Both the position numbers and the translations under genes were made by a program. From contig LMZR01000019.1 in NCBI GenBank assembly GCA_001567105.1, forward strand, positions 1-58,114: a stretch of 58,114 nt of DNA, in the 5' to 3' direction. Positions 17,816 to 29,520 of the stretch are shown here, piece by piece. How positions within the stretch are numbered: position 1 is the stretch's first letter; every line of letters begins with the position of its first letter. This DNA comes from Chloroflexi bacterium OLB14 (lineage in GTDB: Bacteria > Chloroflexota > Anaerolineae > Anaerolineales > Villigracilaceae). The notes under the pieces are model-generated. The model ran no database searches, had not been told where the DNA came from, and saw nothing but the letters and a program-made list of their open reading frames with translations.

Positions 17816-18623
17816 CAGTCATCCTAGAGAAAATAATCCAGCCTAGTAAAAATGTACCCAATGCAAGTCCTGTGCAAATCGCTAACAACTGTGGATAAAA
17901 TGGCTCGCCAAAGTAAAGTGCATCTCGAAAAAGTTTAATAAAGTGAAACATCGGGTTAAATTTCATCAAAGATAAAAGCCAATCTGGCAGAACGTCTAAT
18001 GGGTAAATAATAGGAGTTAAATACATCCAAGCAGTTAACCCAATATTATTGTAAACCTCCACAATATCAGGAAAGCGCACTCCCAAACTGGCAATAATCA
18101 ATGCTAAACCAAGCGAAAAGAAAGATAATAAAACTAAGGGTATTAAAATAAAAGGGAAGTGAATAGTTGGGTAATAACCATCTATCATCGTCACAATCAA
18201 GTAAGGTATTAACGAAATCAGAAAATTTACAATCCCTGTACCAATCGCTGATATTGCAAAGAGGGAGCGCGGTACATAAATGCGCCGAAAGAGGTCTCCT
18301 CCCCAAACAATACTTTGAATGCCCGCTACTGTGCTTTGGGAAAAAAAGTTCCACATTAACAAGCCACTCAGGATATATGAAGCATAACCATCAACAGAAT
18401 TAAAGACCTGTGAAAAAATAATAGTTAAGATGACCATCATCCCTAATGGGTTAATCATAGTCCATGCAACGCCAAGGATAGACCTTTTATAACGGGAGGT
18501 TATATCACGGCGTATTAGGTGAAGGATTAAATCCTTATACTTTAAAGTCTCAATTAGTTCCGTCAACCATACGTTTTTTTGTTGAGCAGAGTCATAAAAT
18601 GGGGTTTCGAGTTCTTCAGTCAT
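17793..18623 (-). CDS. ABC-2 type polysaccharide export permease (Wzm/TagG-like)
   Basis: 276 aa from the ATG giving MTEELETPFYDSAQQ; a TTG 42 nt upstream is in frame but adds an unlikely tail. Six hydrophobic helices fill about residues 50-270, with the ABC-2 family text KDLILHLIRRDITSRYKRS before the first helix and ARRIYVPR-type coupling segment (FRRIYVPRSLFAIS). It would move a lipid-linked glycan across the cytoplasmic membrane with the ATPase encoded just downstream. It lies 38 bp after a methyltransferase gene. Confidence 0.92.
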   Translation of the reverse strand: MTEELETPFYDSAQQKNVWLTELIETLKYKDLILHLIRRDITSRYKRSILGVAWTMINPLGMMVILTIIFSQVFNSVDGYASYILSGLLMWNFFSQSTVAGIQSIVWGGDLFRRIYVPRSLFAISAIGTGIVNFLISLIPYLIVTMIDGYYPTIHFPFILIPLVLLSFFSLGLALIIASLGVRFPDIVEVYNNIGLTAWMYLTPIIYPLDVLPDWLLSLMKFNPMFHFIKLFRDALYFGEPFYPQLLAICTGLALGTFLLGWIIFSRMTDEIAYHS

Positions 18624-18661
18624 AGTTCGGCTCGGTATTCTACACTTGCAATAAATAAACG

Positions 18662-19519
18662 TCAAACTGACTGGGGTTTACGCAGGAGGAAGAAGAGGTC
18701 GTCGGCACGCCCTGTTACGGGGAAGCCATAATCAAGCAGTAATTGATAAATAGGGGCATAATCTGAATATGCTGTGACAGACATACAATGTACATCCCGA
18801 TGTTTAACAATTTCAAAGCCAGCTTTGGTAACATGCCCAATAATTTCTTCAGCTGTATATTCTCTAACATGGTTAATGAAAAACCAAGGTGGGGCGCCTT
18901 GCAATACAGCTTTCAAGTGTATAACTGAAGCGGCATTGGGAGTGGTTAAAAACAAATAGCCACCAGGCTTTAATACTTTAAAACTTTCTTGCAATAAAGC
19001 AGTCATCCCATATTGATAGAACCCTTCATTAAAGGAAGGGTTAGGCGGGTCAGCAAGATGTTCAACTGTTTCGGTACAGATAATTAAATGACTTGACTCT
19101 GGCGGAAGATTCCAAGCGTAGCGCAAGTCAAAACTTGTATTTGTCCAATTCAATTGGGGCAATTTAAAACGCCAATAATCGCTTATCACATTTTCTGTGC
19201 CAAGGTCTAATACCATATTGGTGCTTGGCAAGGTGCCTACCACCTCGTTAATCCATTCCTCGCTTAATAAAATGCGATAAATATGTGTTTCCCACTTTTG
19301 TTGTGCATCTTCATCATAGCCACGCAATTTTGAAAATTCACGAAATTTCAACTTGATTAATTCAACATCTGCTTTTTCTAACCGATTCACATCGGCAAAT
19401 AAATTATTATTTAATTTACCAGCCGATGTGAATCGCATAAAATTTTGTACTTTTGTAATAATTCTTTGAAAACGCCAGAGAACAGCGCGTAAAAATCTAT
19501 GGAAGCCAAACATATTCAC
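18662..19519 (-). CDS. SAM-dependent methyltransferase
   Basis: About 285 aa from a GTG 8 nt after GGGAG; ATG at 19513 is an alternative. Class I Rossmann methyltransferase: motif I is MVLDLGTENVISDYW (a variant lacking the usual GxGxG), the acidic residue after beta-2 lies in SFDLRYAW, motif IV is CTETVEHLADPP and post-motif FKVLKPGGYLFLTTPN. The C-terminus has a helical cap. In this position it probably methylates a sugar or a nascent chain end, since terminal methylation controls length in several ABC-exported glycans (inference). Confidence 0.8.
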   Translation of the reverse strand: MNMFGFHRFLRAVLWRFQRIITKVQNFMRFTSAGKLNNNLFADVNRLEKADVELIKLKFREFSKLRGYDEDAQQKWETHIYRILLSEEWINEVVGTLPSTNMVLDLGTENVISDYWRFKLPQLNWTNTSFDLRYAWNLPPESSHLIICTETVEHLADPPNPSFNEGFYQYGMTALLQESFKVLKPGGYLFLTTPNAASVIHLKAVLQGAPPWFFINHVREYTAEEIIGHVTKAGFEIVKHRDVHCMSVTAYSDYAPIYQLLLDYGFPVTGRADDLFFLLRKPQSV

Positions 19520-19523
19520 TGTT

Positions 19524-20270
19524 TTATCTCCCAAAAATAGATTCTATAATCCCTTTAGGTACATACGGTTTATTCTTTTCAAAGATAGCAAAAAGTTGAC
19601 CATAGCAATCTGGTCCCATCTCAGAGATATTTTCTATGTAATAGAACTGCACATTGAAAAGAGTTGCATTTTGAACAATACGTTTTTGGAAATGTTCCAC
19701 ATCATAATAACGGCTAAAGCGTGCGCCTTTGCCCCATAAGTGCTTCTCTCCGTCACTATCTAGCCAGCCAGCATCCTGCTCAAGACGGTATTGAGGTTCA
19801 AAGAAAGTAGGCACAATGATCATCTTTCCACCTACTTTAAGAATACGTTGTGCCTCTGTGATAAAGTTTATATCACTCTCGCCTTCAAAATGTTCAAATG
19901 AGTTATGCAAAGAGATTTTGCTAACTGTTTCTCTATTTAATGGAAGATGCGAGGCATCGCCTCCGATATCTGTTCCATGTATGCCTTTTTTCATATAGTA
20001 GAGGTCTTGCCGAAACACTTTGCAATGAAAGGTATCACCTATAAAAAGAGCAAAGGGGCAATCTTGTGCGGCTATGTCAATATAAACATCAGAGGCATTA
20101 AATTGAAGAAATTGATAACTAATAAAATACTCTAGTAGTTTTTGGTTTTCAATTCCATTGCGTCGATCAATATAGATTGATTTGAATTTTGAAAATTCTG
20201 TCGGCTCGAGGCGAACAGATTTAACAGCATTACCTGTAATTTGTTGAAGTTGTTCTAAAGAGGGGTACAT
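19524..20270 (-). CDS. Class I methyltransferase of the glycan locus
   Basis: 248 aa; AAGGAAAG lies about 10 nt before the ATG. The core has DVYIDIAAQDCPFALF in place of motif I, an acidic strand end, SLHNSFEHFEGESD as motif IV and AQRILKVGGKMIIVPTF as the post-motif helix and strand. This is a Methyltransf_11-like fold with weak motif I, similar in plan to its neighbour. The stop codon is 4 bp from the GTG start of the next methyltransferase, so the two are translationally linked. Confidence 0.75.
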   Translation of the reverse strand: MYPSLEQLQQITGNAVKSVRLEPTEFSKFKSIYIDRRNGIENQKLLEYFISYQFLQFNASDVYIDIAAQDCPFALFIGDTFHCKVFRQDLYYMKKGIHGTDIGGDASHLPLNRETVSKISLHNSFEHFEGESDINFITEAQRILKVGGKMIIVPTFFEPQYRLEQDAGWLDSDGEKHLWGKGARFSRYYDVEHFQKRIVQNATLFNVQFYYIENISEMGPDCYGQLFAIFEKNKPYVPKGIIESIFGR

Positions 20271-20290
20271 GGATTTGTCACTTTCCTTGA

Positions 20291-23200
20291 TTATTTTTTT
20301 TTACTAATCTCTAACCAGTTTAACATTTCTTGAATACGGGCAGACCAGTTATTTTTATTCAAAAACGAGTCAATTTCTGTAATTGGCAAGTGTTGATTTT
20401 GTACTTCGCCAATAAGGTGAATAAAATCTTGCGCATCTTTTGCAAGAGACACAGCAGGAATATCCCGTAGTGGTATTAAATCGGGTGCTACAACGGGGCG
20501 GTGCATAGCAAGGTACTCATATAATTTTAGTGGGCTAGTTGCTTGGGTAATGTTATTTACCTTCCAAGGTATGATTGCCACATTTGAATGGGCTAGATAG
20601 GCAGGCAGGGCAGTTTGGGGCTTTAACCCTAAGAAATGCAAATTGCTAGGTGGGTTAGCACATTGATTTCGGTAATCTCCAACAACGACGATAGCAGATT
20701 TTGGGTAGTGATTTGCGATTGCTACTAATAAATCCCAATCAAACCAATCGCCCCAGAGAGCACCGATATAGATAGAAACAGAATCAGCTTGAGGCAAGTC
20801 TTGGGGGCGTTGATATTTCCGTTGGGCGTCAAATAGACGGCTGTTAACTGCGTTGGGGATTAAGGCGGCGGGGCGGTTTCCTATTTCTTCCACTTTTTGT
20901 TTGAGCACATCTGCTGTTGCTATCAAGCTATCGCTTATGCGAATCATTTCACGTTCAATGCTGGAAGAGTATCCCCAATTGCCTAAAGATGAGTCCCAGT
21001 CGTCAATCATATCGTACATGAGATGTACGCCATGTTCATGTAGATGCGTGCAAAGGGTAAAAACTCAGGAGCGGGGAAGTCAATTAAAGCCCAGGCTTCA
21101 TGTTGATGCAATACAGTTGCGAATTGTTTTGTAAATTTTTCCCATGAAAATTCACTGAGCATATAGTCATATAAATTTGGATGGGCAATTTGTATAACGG
21201 ATGGTCCTTTTTCCCATTTGGGGAAGCGGTAAACGTAAACAACCCAATAATTTTGGCGCAGCAACTCTAAAGCAATTTGAGTACAACGTGCGCCACCGCC
21301 AGTATCATCAATTGGAACCCCAGCCATAATAAACACTAAGCCGCGTGTTTGAGCTAGGCGTTTTTAAGTCTATTTTAGATTTTCGTTTAGCACCATCCCA
21401 AAATCCTTGAACTTGCATTAAGCGTGTTCCAATATCACCAATAAAAATGGAAAGGGGGCTATATGGAAAAAACTTGATAGCTATCCATGCTAATATTTCA
21501 ATTAAAAATAAACTTGCAATTAGTATAAGCCATACAGGTGTTTGTAAAAATATATTGAAGGCAGAAATTAATATAATAAATATAAAAATAGTTACGAATA
21601 TTGCACCAATAATTTTCTTTCCAAGCATACGATATAGCCAAGCATTGTAGCCAATTTCTCCATTACCTGTAGACCAGCTATAGGCTTTCTTCCAAGCTTC
21701 TGTCCAATTTTGGGGTCCAATCCAAGACACGATTGCAGAAGGTACAAATGCCCAGTGCAGGCAAAAGCGTTTGAGTTCTAATGCAAAGTAAGTATCTTCG
21801 CCAGTTAATGTTAGCCATTCGGGGTAGCCACCGGATTGCTTCCATGCACTTTTGGTAAGAGCAAGAGAGCGAGAAGATGGTACGAAACTTTGTGGTTCAA
21901 CTTGATCTAATAGAGGAACTCCTTTGAAGGGGTGTTTTTGTCCTTGTGCATCTATTGCTCTATACCAGCCCGCTACAACTTGCGTTTCAGGATTGATGGC
22001 AAATGGGGCAATTAAATTCTCTAGCCAATCTTCATCAAGGCGACAGCCACAATCTGTGATGGCTATAACTTCATACTTGGCTTTTTCAATGGCTAGGTTT
22101 CGTCCGCGGGCAATATTTGCGCCCTTCTCAACGATTATTTGAAAGGGGATAGGAGATTTTTCAGCAAATGAGTTAATGATTTGGACTGTGTTATCAGAAG
22201 AGCCTCCATCTACTAGCACAATTTCATCTGGTAGATGAGTTTGCTTAAAAACAGTCTCTAGCCACTCTGAAACTTGTATTCCCTCATTATAAGTAGTTGC
22301 AATTAAAGAAACTTGAGGTCGTTTTTATATCTGTGGATGGCATGGGATGACGGGGCCAATATGTAGGGAAAAGATTGGCGTCATCTGAATAAAGCGTAAC
22401 TTGGCTATTATCTTCTGGGAAGTATGTATCGGCTAAGGAGCGTGGAGTGCGAAAGAGAGGAAATCTTTGTAAATATGCAATTCGTTCATTTACTTTATAA
22501 CCAATGCCTCGAAGCAAGCCCCCAAAACCTGATAGTTTCCAAACTTTGACTACTTTTGAAAACACTCTGATCAGTTGTTTAAGACGCGGGTGATTGGGTT
22601 GCCATGTCTTTAGCTTAGTGCGCGTCCCTAGTGAATTAATACGTTCTAAAATAGTGCTAGCCCGAGCCAGCCATGAATTTTCCTGACCAATTGCTTGTAA
22701 CTTTTCTACAAAAACAGAATCTTGGGCATATTCAATAGCTAAGTCTATTTGTTTCAGCCATTCTTCTGGGTTAGAGGCAATCAATATCTGCGGGTATTTT
22801 TGAATTTCTTCCATTGCAGAAGCAACGACAGGTTTACCCGCCGCAAAGTATTCAAATAATTTAATTGGAGAGGTGGCGTGAGTAATATCGTTCGCTATAA
22901 AGGGAATTGTTCCAATTGTAAAATGGCTGACATAACGAGGCAATTCATTATACGGTTTTGGTCCGAGCCAATGGATGTTAGGTTGAGATAAGATATCACT
23001 CGATTGCAATGTTTGGTCGTGATCTGAACCTATTAAAACAAAAGAATAATCTGGTCTTTGATTGGCGATTTGTTGAAGTAAGGTATAGTCGAACCAACGC
23101 GCCATTGCCCCATGATAACCAATGATAGGTTTACCTTTGGCAAGAATACTAGCAAGGTCTTCAGGGATGTTTCCAGTAGAATTTTCAAAATGCTGAGCAT

Positions 23201-23720
23201 CTGCCGCATTTGGGCAAAGTAAAACATCGGGGCGTAAAACAATGGCTTCTTGATATAAACGCTGTGCAGTAGTTATGGCTAAATCTGCTTTTAACAAATA
23301 ATCCCCATGATCGCGCCGAATCCTTTGTGGGTCGCCCTGAAATACAGATAGGTCATCTAAATAGTCGTAAATAATGCGGGGCGAATCAAAATAAGCAAGT
23401 GCAGGAATGCTCCACGTCAACACATATACAAAAGCATCAGGTAAGACGCGAAAAGCATCTGCTGGTGTTTGGCATAAAAAAAGTCTCTCTTCAATTTCAG
23501 TAAAAACTGGGGGACGAGAACGATCTGGTTGCATATAAAATACCAGTGCCCCGTTTTTGGCTAAGGCACGGGCAAGTTGTTGAGGGCGCTGAAATAACTT
23601 ATCATCCCAAGGAAGGCTTGGGGCAAAGATAATGCAATGCTGAATTTCAGGGTGTTTAGAAACCGCTTTCAATACTTCTTGTTCGGCTTCATTTTCTGCC
23701 GCCAAAGTAATAATTTTCAA
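20291..23720 (-). CDS. GT4-GT2-GT4 triple glycosyltransferase (three frame breaks)
   Basis: Reconstructed as one protein of about 1142 aa, starting at a TTG 6 nt after GGAGG (MKIITLAAENEAEQE). Domain order: GT4 (about 1-370; PWDDKLFQRPQQLARAL, GYHGAMARWFDY, SPIKLFEYFAAGKPVV), a basic linker, GT2 with C-terminal membrane helices (about 470-780; VSLIATTYNEG, VDGGSSDNTVQ, TDCGCRLDEDW, LTGEDTYFALEL), and a second GT4 (about 790-1142; VFIMAGVPIDDTGGGAR, SPLKLYEYLAMHRPVV). Breaks are extra bases in 5-T runs at 22322-22326 and 21361-21365 and a missing base in the 5-A run at 21059-21063. Correcting them restores canonical motifs at each junction. Confidence 0.8.
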
Positions 23721-23743
23721 AAAATCCTCCACTTAATGTGGCT

Positions 23744-25804
23744 CTATTTTAGCTGTTTAGTAATTTGTTGCACACGCTGCTTCCAAGTGTTGGCATGTGC
23801 AATTGAGCGAATTGATTGTTGATATTCTTGAGAAGTTGCTAATGTATATGCTTGTTGAATTTGTTGTGAAAATTCCAAACTATTTTTTGCAATGAGAACT
23901 TCATTATACCGCAGTACCTCTGGCAAGGCTGTTGAAACTACTGGCTTATCACAACAGAAATATTCATATAACTTGATAGGCGAAGTGGCTAGGGTAATGT
24001 CATTTATCTTAAATGGGACAATAGCAACATCAAAGCGCCAAACGTAATGAAATAACTCTGTATATTTTTTTTGACCCAGCCAATGTATATTGGCATGTTG
24101 AAGGATTGAGCTTGCTTGTAATGAGCCATCATAATCAATACCCAATAGTACAAATTCAAAATTAGGTAAGTGACGGGCAGTTTCTTCAAGCAATGAATAA
24201 TCAAACCATTCTGCTAACGCTCCACTATAGCCGACAATAGGTTTTTGTAACCTCAAAATTTTCGCAAGGTCATCTGGTGGCGTCTCTTGATTATGTGGCT
24301 TAAAGTTAGCAACCCACTCATCATCTACTGCATTAGGAATATACAGTGCATCAGGGCGTGAAGCGTGAACGGCTTCTAATAACAAATGACTGCTGGCTAG
24401 CACAATGGATGAATGTTCTAGCAAAAATTCATGGTCTGTTAAAAGCCCGCCTGAAACTTTAAGATCATCGTAATGGTCATAAATACTTTGAGAGCCTTGA
24501 AACATATCTAGCATTGGCGCGTGCCATGTTGCACCTATATATAAGATGGGGTTTAGAAGTAAAAAAAGTTTCTGGTGGCACAGCGGGCATAGAAACTAAA
24601 TAAAGATTTTCTTCAACTTTTTGAAACTCGGCAACTTGATCTGCCACTTCGTTCCGTGTGCCATAGAAAAATAAGTAACCTGCTTTTGCAAATTGGCGTG
24701 CAATTTGATGTGGGCGTTGAAACATATTTCCCCAATCATGGGTGGGGAAGTAAAGCACAATGCCTTTATGATTCGGTTGTGCTTTGACGATTTCAGTTAA
24801 GTGCCTTTCGGCTTGTTGGTTAAGCAACACAAGCGCTTGTGAGCGCCGACTAACACCAATGCCATAAGCAATAAAGCGTGCGAATGTGTAATAGCTCGAT
24901 TGCCATATAGATAAGGGACTGCCCATTCTAACTCGCCACCACATAAGCCAAACAAAAATCAATCCAATTCCTAAAAGAAATGGAAAAATGCCCAAGTTGT
25001 TCAAAGTGAGCAAAGAAATCAAAGTTATAAAAATCAATAACAAGCCGACTAAAGTTGCTTTAACTTGCTTCCAAATCCAAGTAGCAGAAATCCCTAACTC
25101 CCCTTCTGCCTTGGCAATTGAAAAAATATATTGCAGAGCAGAAACAGCAGGCATATCAATGTGAACGTTGCTTTTGAAATAGCCAATTTCTTGCCTAAAA
25201 AATTTAGCCAAAAAAATAGACCAGCCCGCAAAATCTGAAACATCTTCTGGAATGCCACCTATACGAGCCCACTCTATTTTACGGAAGGCGCACACATGCC
25301 AACTTGCTAATGGCGAGATGTTGTTAGGAGCATAGGGTAACTCTAACCATGTGTAAAATGGAGTCTGTTGAAATGCAGGCGCACAGAACTTTATAGATGC
25401 GTTACCTTCTAATGGAGCAACAAGTTCTGCAAACAAATTTGAAGGTATGCAAAAATCTTCTTCAAGTGTAACGATGATTGAATGTTGTGCGGCTGTAATT
25501 CCTCGATTTTTTGCCGCCTGAGGAGACAATCCGTCCGCTAAGATGAAGGTGGATGAAACAGCACCCAATTCAACTTCAGGTAGAGGCGCACGCTTCACGA
25601 CGATGATTTCAGTTGGTTGCCGTGTTTGAGCTTTAATTTGGCTGACAAATGAATCTGATATTTTTTTGTTGCTACAATCACAAGCGAAAACGGCTCAGGA
25701 GAATCTGGTTTATTAAAATCATTTATTAGGCTTGCTTTTTGTTCAAGCTGATAGATGTTCCAAAAATTACGATAATAGGCAAGCATGTTAGAAATTAAAT
25801 TCAT
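23744..25804 (-). CDS. GT2-GT4 glycosyltransferase fusion (two frame breaks)
   Basis: About 686 aa reconstructed, starting at an ATG overlapping the previous stop as ATGA. Residues about 45-330 are a GT2 domain (FSLVIVATKK, TEIIVVKRAPLP, VTLEEDFCIP) ending in two membrane helices; residues about 340-686 are a GT4 domain (FQRPHQIARQFAKAGY, VGYSGALAEWFDYSLLEE, SPIKLYEYFCCDKPVV). The frame breaks are in the 7-T run at 25661-25667 (one base short) and the 7-A run at 24561-24567 (one too many). The GT4 part resembles both GT4 domains of the next gene, suggesting duplication within the locus. Confidence 0.8.
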
Positions 25805-26840
25805 TTGAATGTTTGTGTAAAAGACTTCCAAGAATTTATAAAGTTAACGCTTTCGAATTTTTTTCCTATTTGTAGTAGGCTAAGGCTGGCTTCTTCCCAA
25901 TTTGCACACAACCATAATATTTTTTCGCGTGCTTGAGAAATATCACCTAGCGGATAAAGGAAGCGTTCATCTGCTTCAACTAATTCTGCATGTGCGGGGA
26001 TATTGGAAAGTAAAACGGGAACACCTGCGCTAAGAAATTCAGCCGCGCTTAAACCGAACGATTCACCTTTGGATGGGGATAATAAAATACCACCTTGTTG
26101 CTTTATGAGGCTAATTAGATAAGGGACTTGTTCAAAGGCGATGCGATCTCTTAAAAAAGATTTATGCAGTAATCGTTTGCGCTCAAGCGATTGAATGGTT
26201 TGTTTGTCGCTGGCATATTCACCAATGACCCAATACATTAGGTCGTCATGTTCTGTTAAGGTTTCAAATATGCGCGCCGCTTCAATAAAATTTTTTGAGA
26301 TCTTCTACACGAGCAAAGTAGGTAATGGGACGACGCGTAAAGATATTTTTTTTCAAGAGGTTGAATATCAAAGTATTCATCAGAAACTGGGTTGGGGAGT
26401 ATATATATTTCAGGTAGTCCTTCATGCTCGGTTTGAAGAAGTTGTTTCAATGAATTGCTAGGTACAATGACGCTCTTGATGTGCTTGGGTAAATTATGAA
26501 GGTATTGCCTGCTTTGGGTGTAAAGTGAATGACATTCTACATGGACGTTTTTAGCCGAAGCACTCGCTTCGAAAACTTGTGGCGTATCTATAATAAAGAC
26601 ATAATCGTATTTTGCCCAATCATGTGCAAGGTCTTGAGGAAAAAGAAAAGGCATCACTTGAGCTTGTAAGTTATGGCGTTGAATATAAGTGCTGAATGAT
26701 TGTAATGCGCCACGATCAGCTAAATACCCAATGGAAATTTTTACATCTACTCCATATTTACGGTAGGCTTGGGCGCGGTTAAGAATTACTCGTTCTACCC
26801 CGCCAAAGGTACAGAACTGATAAATTAAAAGGATATCCAT
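25801..26840 (-). CDS. GT4 glycosyltransferase (two frame breaks)
   Basis: About 345 aa reconstructed. N-terminus MDILLIYQFCTFGGVERVIL is the typical GT4 opening; the C-terminal half has SPSKGESFGLSAAEFLSAG, the GT4 E-x7-E type donor-binding segment. The middle segment IFTRRPITYFARVEDLKNF is only read after removing one base from the 8-T run at 26346-26353 and one from the 6-T run at 26291-26296. It overlaps the end of the CsaB-GT4 gene by 16 bp and the next gene by 4 bp, so it belongs to a tightly coupled operon. Confidence 0.8.
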
Positions 26841-29520
26841 TGTTCTTTTTCCAGCAATCGTAAAAGTTCGCTAAAGCGTTGCTTCCAAGTTGAAGACTCT
26901 AAAATTAAATCTAATTCTTTTTTACTGCCTAAGGCACTGTTTGGCTGATTTTGAATTTGTCGAGCGGCATCTATAAATTGTGCTTCAGTTTGAATAACGT
27001 TAACATAAGAAAATGAGTTTAAGTGAGAAATACCTTTGACAATAACAGGTAAACCAAAAAAGCCATATTCATATATTTTAAGTGGGTCAACTGCTTCACT
27101 CAGCGCGTTAGATTTGAAACATATCAAAGCGGCATCCCAATTTTGGGCATATTTCCAAAGGTCAGCAGGTTGAACACGCCCATGAAAAGTTAAGAGATTT
27201 TGATATTGCTTAAATTTATCGGCTAAATTGGGTTCTCCATAACCGATCAAATGAAAATGTAAATCTAAATTTTCAGTTTTTATTTGCTCTAAAACTGAAA
27301 ATAGAAAATCCCAATCAAACCATGCTTCGGTTAAGTGCCCAAAATATCCAATTTGAAGTTGGGCATTTTTTGAATTTCTTTTTGCAATAGCGCGATTCTG
27401 TTTTCCTAATAGGGCTGGGTCGTAGCCATTGGGCAAAAGGTGAATATCTTTTCGAATAGATGAAAATTTTTCAATCAATGGTTTGGAAACAGCAGTGAGT
27501 ACATTGGCGTTTAGCACCACTGCTTGCTCAATATTCTTATTAAACCAAATTGCTTGCCCCACTTTATGAAATTCTTCCCATTCATCTATAATTTCATAAA
27601 CAATCTTAAAGTTATATTTTGCCAAACTTAATGCACTGGTAAAAAAATTCGGGGTGCGGAAACTGAATAACAAAATATTTTTTTTCAGCCACCACGCCAG
27701 ACATTTCAATTTGATTCTCTAAAAACATATCTACAGGAATTTGAAAAATATTTTTATAAACTTCCTGCCCTATACCTAGCATCTTTTCATCTTTGGACCA
27801 ACGCCAGGCAACAAAAATTACACCCCAATTTTCAGCGGAAAGAAATTTTGCCAAATTAATTACTCGCTGATTATAAAATTCATCAAACGGAAAAGCACTT
27901 GTGACAACAAAAATCCCCTTAAGTTTTCTGTCGTTCAAATTGCGAATCACTTGTTGCAAAACTTGAGTGGCATCTATACTGCTTTCATCTACATACGAAA
28001 CCTTAAAAGTTGTTTTTTGTTTAAATTGCAAACGTTTCACAACACCTTGATACGATTTCTTCAAGGCAGAGATAAATCCTTCATAACGCACAACAGTTAA
28101 AAATTGATATAAAAATTTTAATGGGCTATCTTGGGCAATACGATAATAAAGTTTTGCTAATTTCCAAAACTTACTGGATTGAATTTCAGCCAACTGAGCC
28201 GATTGTGCTTCGAGCTGATGAATTCGTTGAATCGTCGCTTCGTTCTTGACTTGTGCTTGTTCTTGCTCTTCATCTACTTTTTCTAACTGGAGCAGGGTTT
28301 GAAAGGCAAAGTCTTGGGCAAAAGTTATTGGGGTGCGTTGAGATTGGTTTAATGTATTAATTGCCAAGTTTACATTTTCTAGTGCTAATACTTTCTTTTG
28401 GCTGGCAAAAGTTTGTAATTTCTTTTTCAGGTCGGCACGGTTTTTGATAGCACGATCAATTAATTTAGTTAATTCTTCAGGCTGAGGCGAAATTGATTGA
28501 CAAGAATATTCTTCTACCCCTGCTTCTTTCATTAGTGAAGCAACTTTGGGGTCGTAAGGCAAGGCAATAACTGGGGTGCCTGTATTTATAGCTAGTATTA
28601 ATGAATGTAAACGCATACCCACTACTACGTCACATTTTTGTAATAGAGTTTGTGCAAATTGAGGAGAGATGCTCTGTTCAATAAGATGCACACGCCATGT
28701 GTTAGAAAGGAATTGATATAGATGCTTCAAAATGGCTAGGTCATCTGTGTATGGGTTGTTTGGGTCTGATTGAAAGGGCAGAAGTATCAGTTGAGAATTT
28801 TCATGCTCCGCTAAATAGCGATTCAGTTCTTCAGCTATGCGTGGTAGCCAGTTATCGAGTGAGCTTGTTTGGTCCCAAAATCTTAATGAAAGGGCAATTA
28901 AATCTGTGTGATCATCTATATCGCGCTTATATAGAAAACGGGCAACATTCTTTTCATCTTCTTGGCTGGTTGTAAGTGTAAAAACTGGGTCGGCGGTAAC
29001 TTGGATGGTCTGTTGGGCGTTTTTTGATAAAGCCAGTTTTTTCAAGAAGTTCAAGAGAAGCCTGATCTCGAAGAGTAGCTACCAAACTGCGGTCAAATGC
29101 GAGGCGGGTATGTTCAAGTGCTAGGTCACTTTGTAGGGGACCTAATCCCATGGCGTATATCATGCAAGGGATATTCATAATTTTGGCGAGCAATGGAAGG
29201 CTGGCATAAGTTGTGATGTCCATTGATGCACGGCGTAGGTAGGTATCGGGCTTGATGCCCCAATAATCTTGGAGTAAGCCCCCACCACCTAGAATGATCA
29301 TATCGGCGCGTTTGCTGGCTTCGAGTAGGGCGGCAATATCTTTCCAGTGAATCGCTTCAACATTAAATTGTGCGGCGGTTTGTTCTGGGTTCCATGAAGT
29401 GACAATAAAAGAGGTGTTGTTATTTTGAGCGCGTATATCTTTTAAGATGCACTGCAAGATGGCTTCATCACCAAGATTTCCTGCGCCATAATATCCGCCT
29501 ATGAGGATATATTTATTCAT
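26825..29520 (-). CDS. CsaB polysaccharide pyruvyl transferase fused to GT4 (two frame breaks)
   Basis: About 897 aa reconstructed. Residues about 1-390 match CsaB/WcaK-type pyruvyl transferases: ILIGGYYGAGNLGDEAIL, ILGGGGLLQDYWG, AMGLGPLQSDLA, VVGMRLHSLILAINTGTPVIALPYDPKV. A Q/E/A-rich coiled-coil linker (about 400-480) leads to a GT4 domain (about 530-897; GIFVVTSAFPFDEFYNQRV, LPNGYDP, PLKIYEYGFFGLPVIV). CsaB adds pyruvate ketal to wall-glycan residues recognised by SLH domains. Frame breaks are extra bases in the 6-T run at 29020-29025 and the 7-A run at 27641-27647. It starts within the upstream stop (ATGA). Confidence 0.82.
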
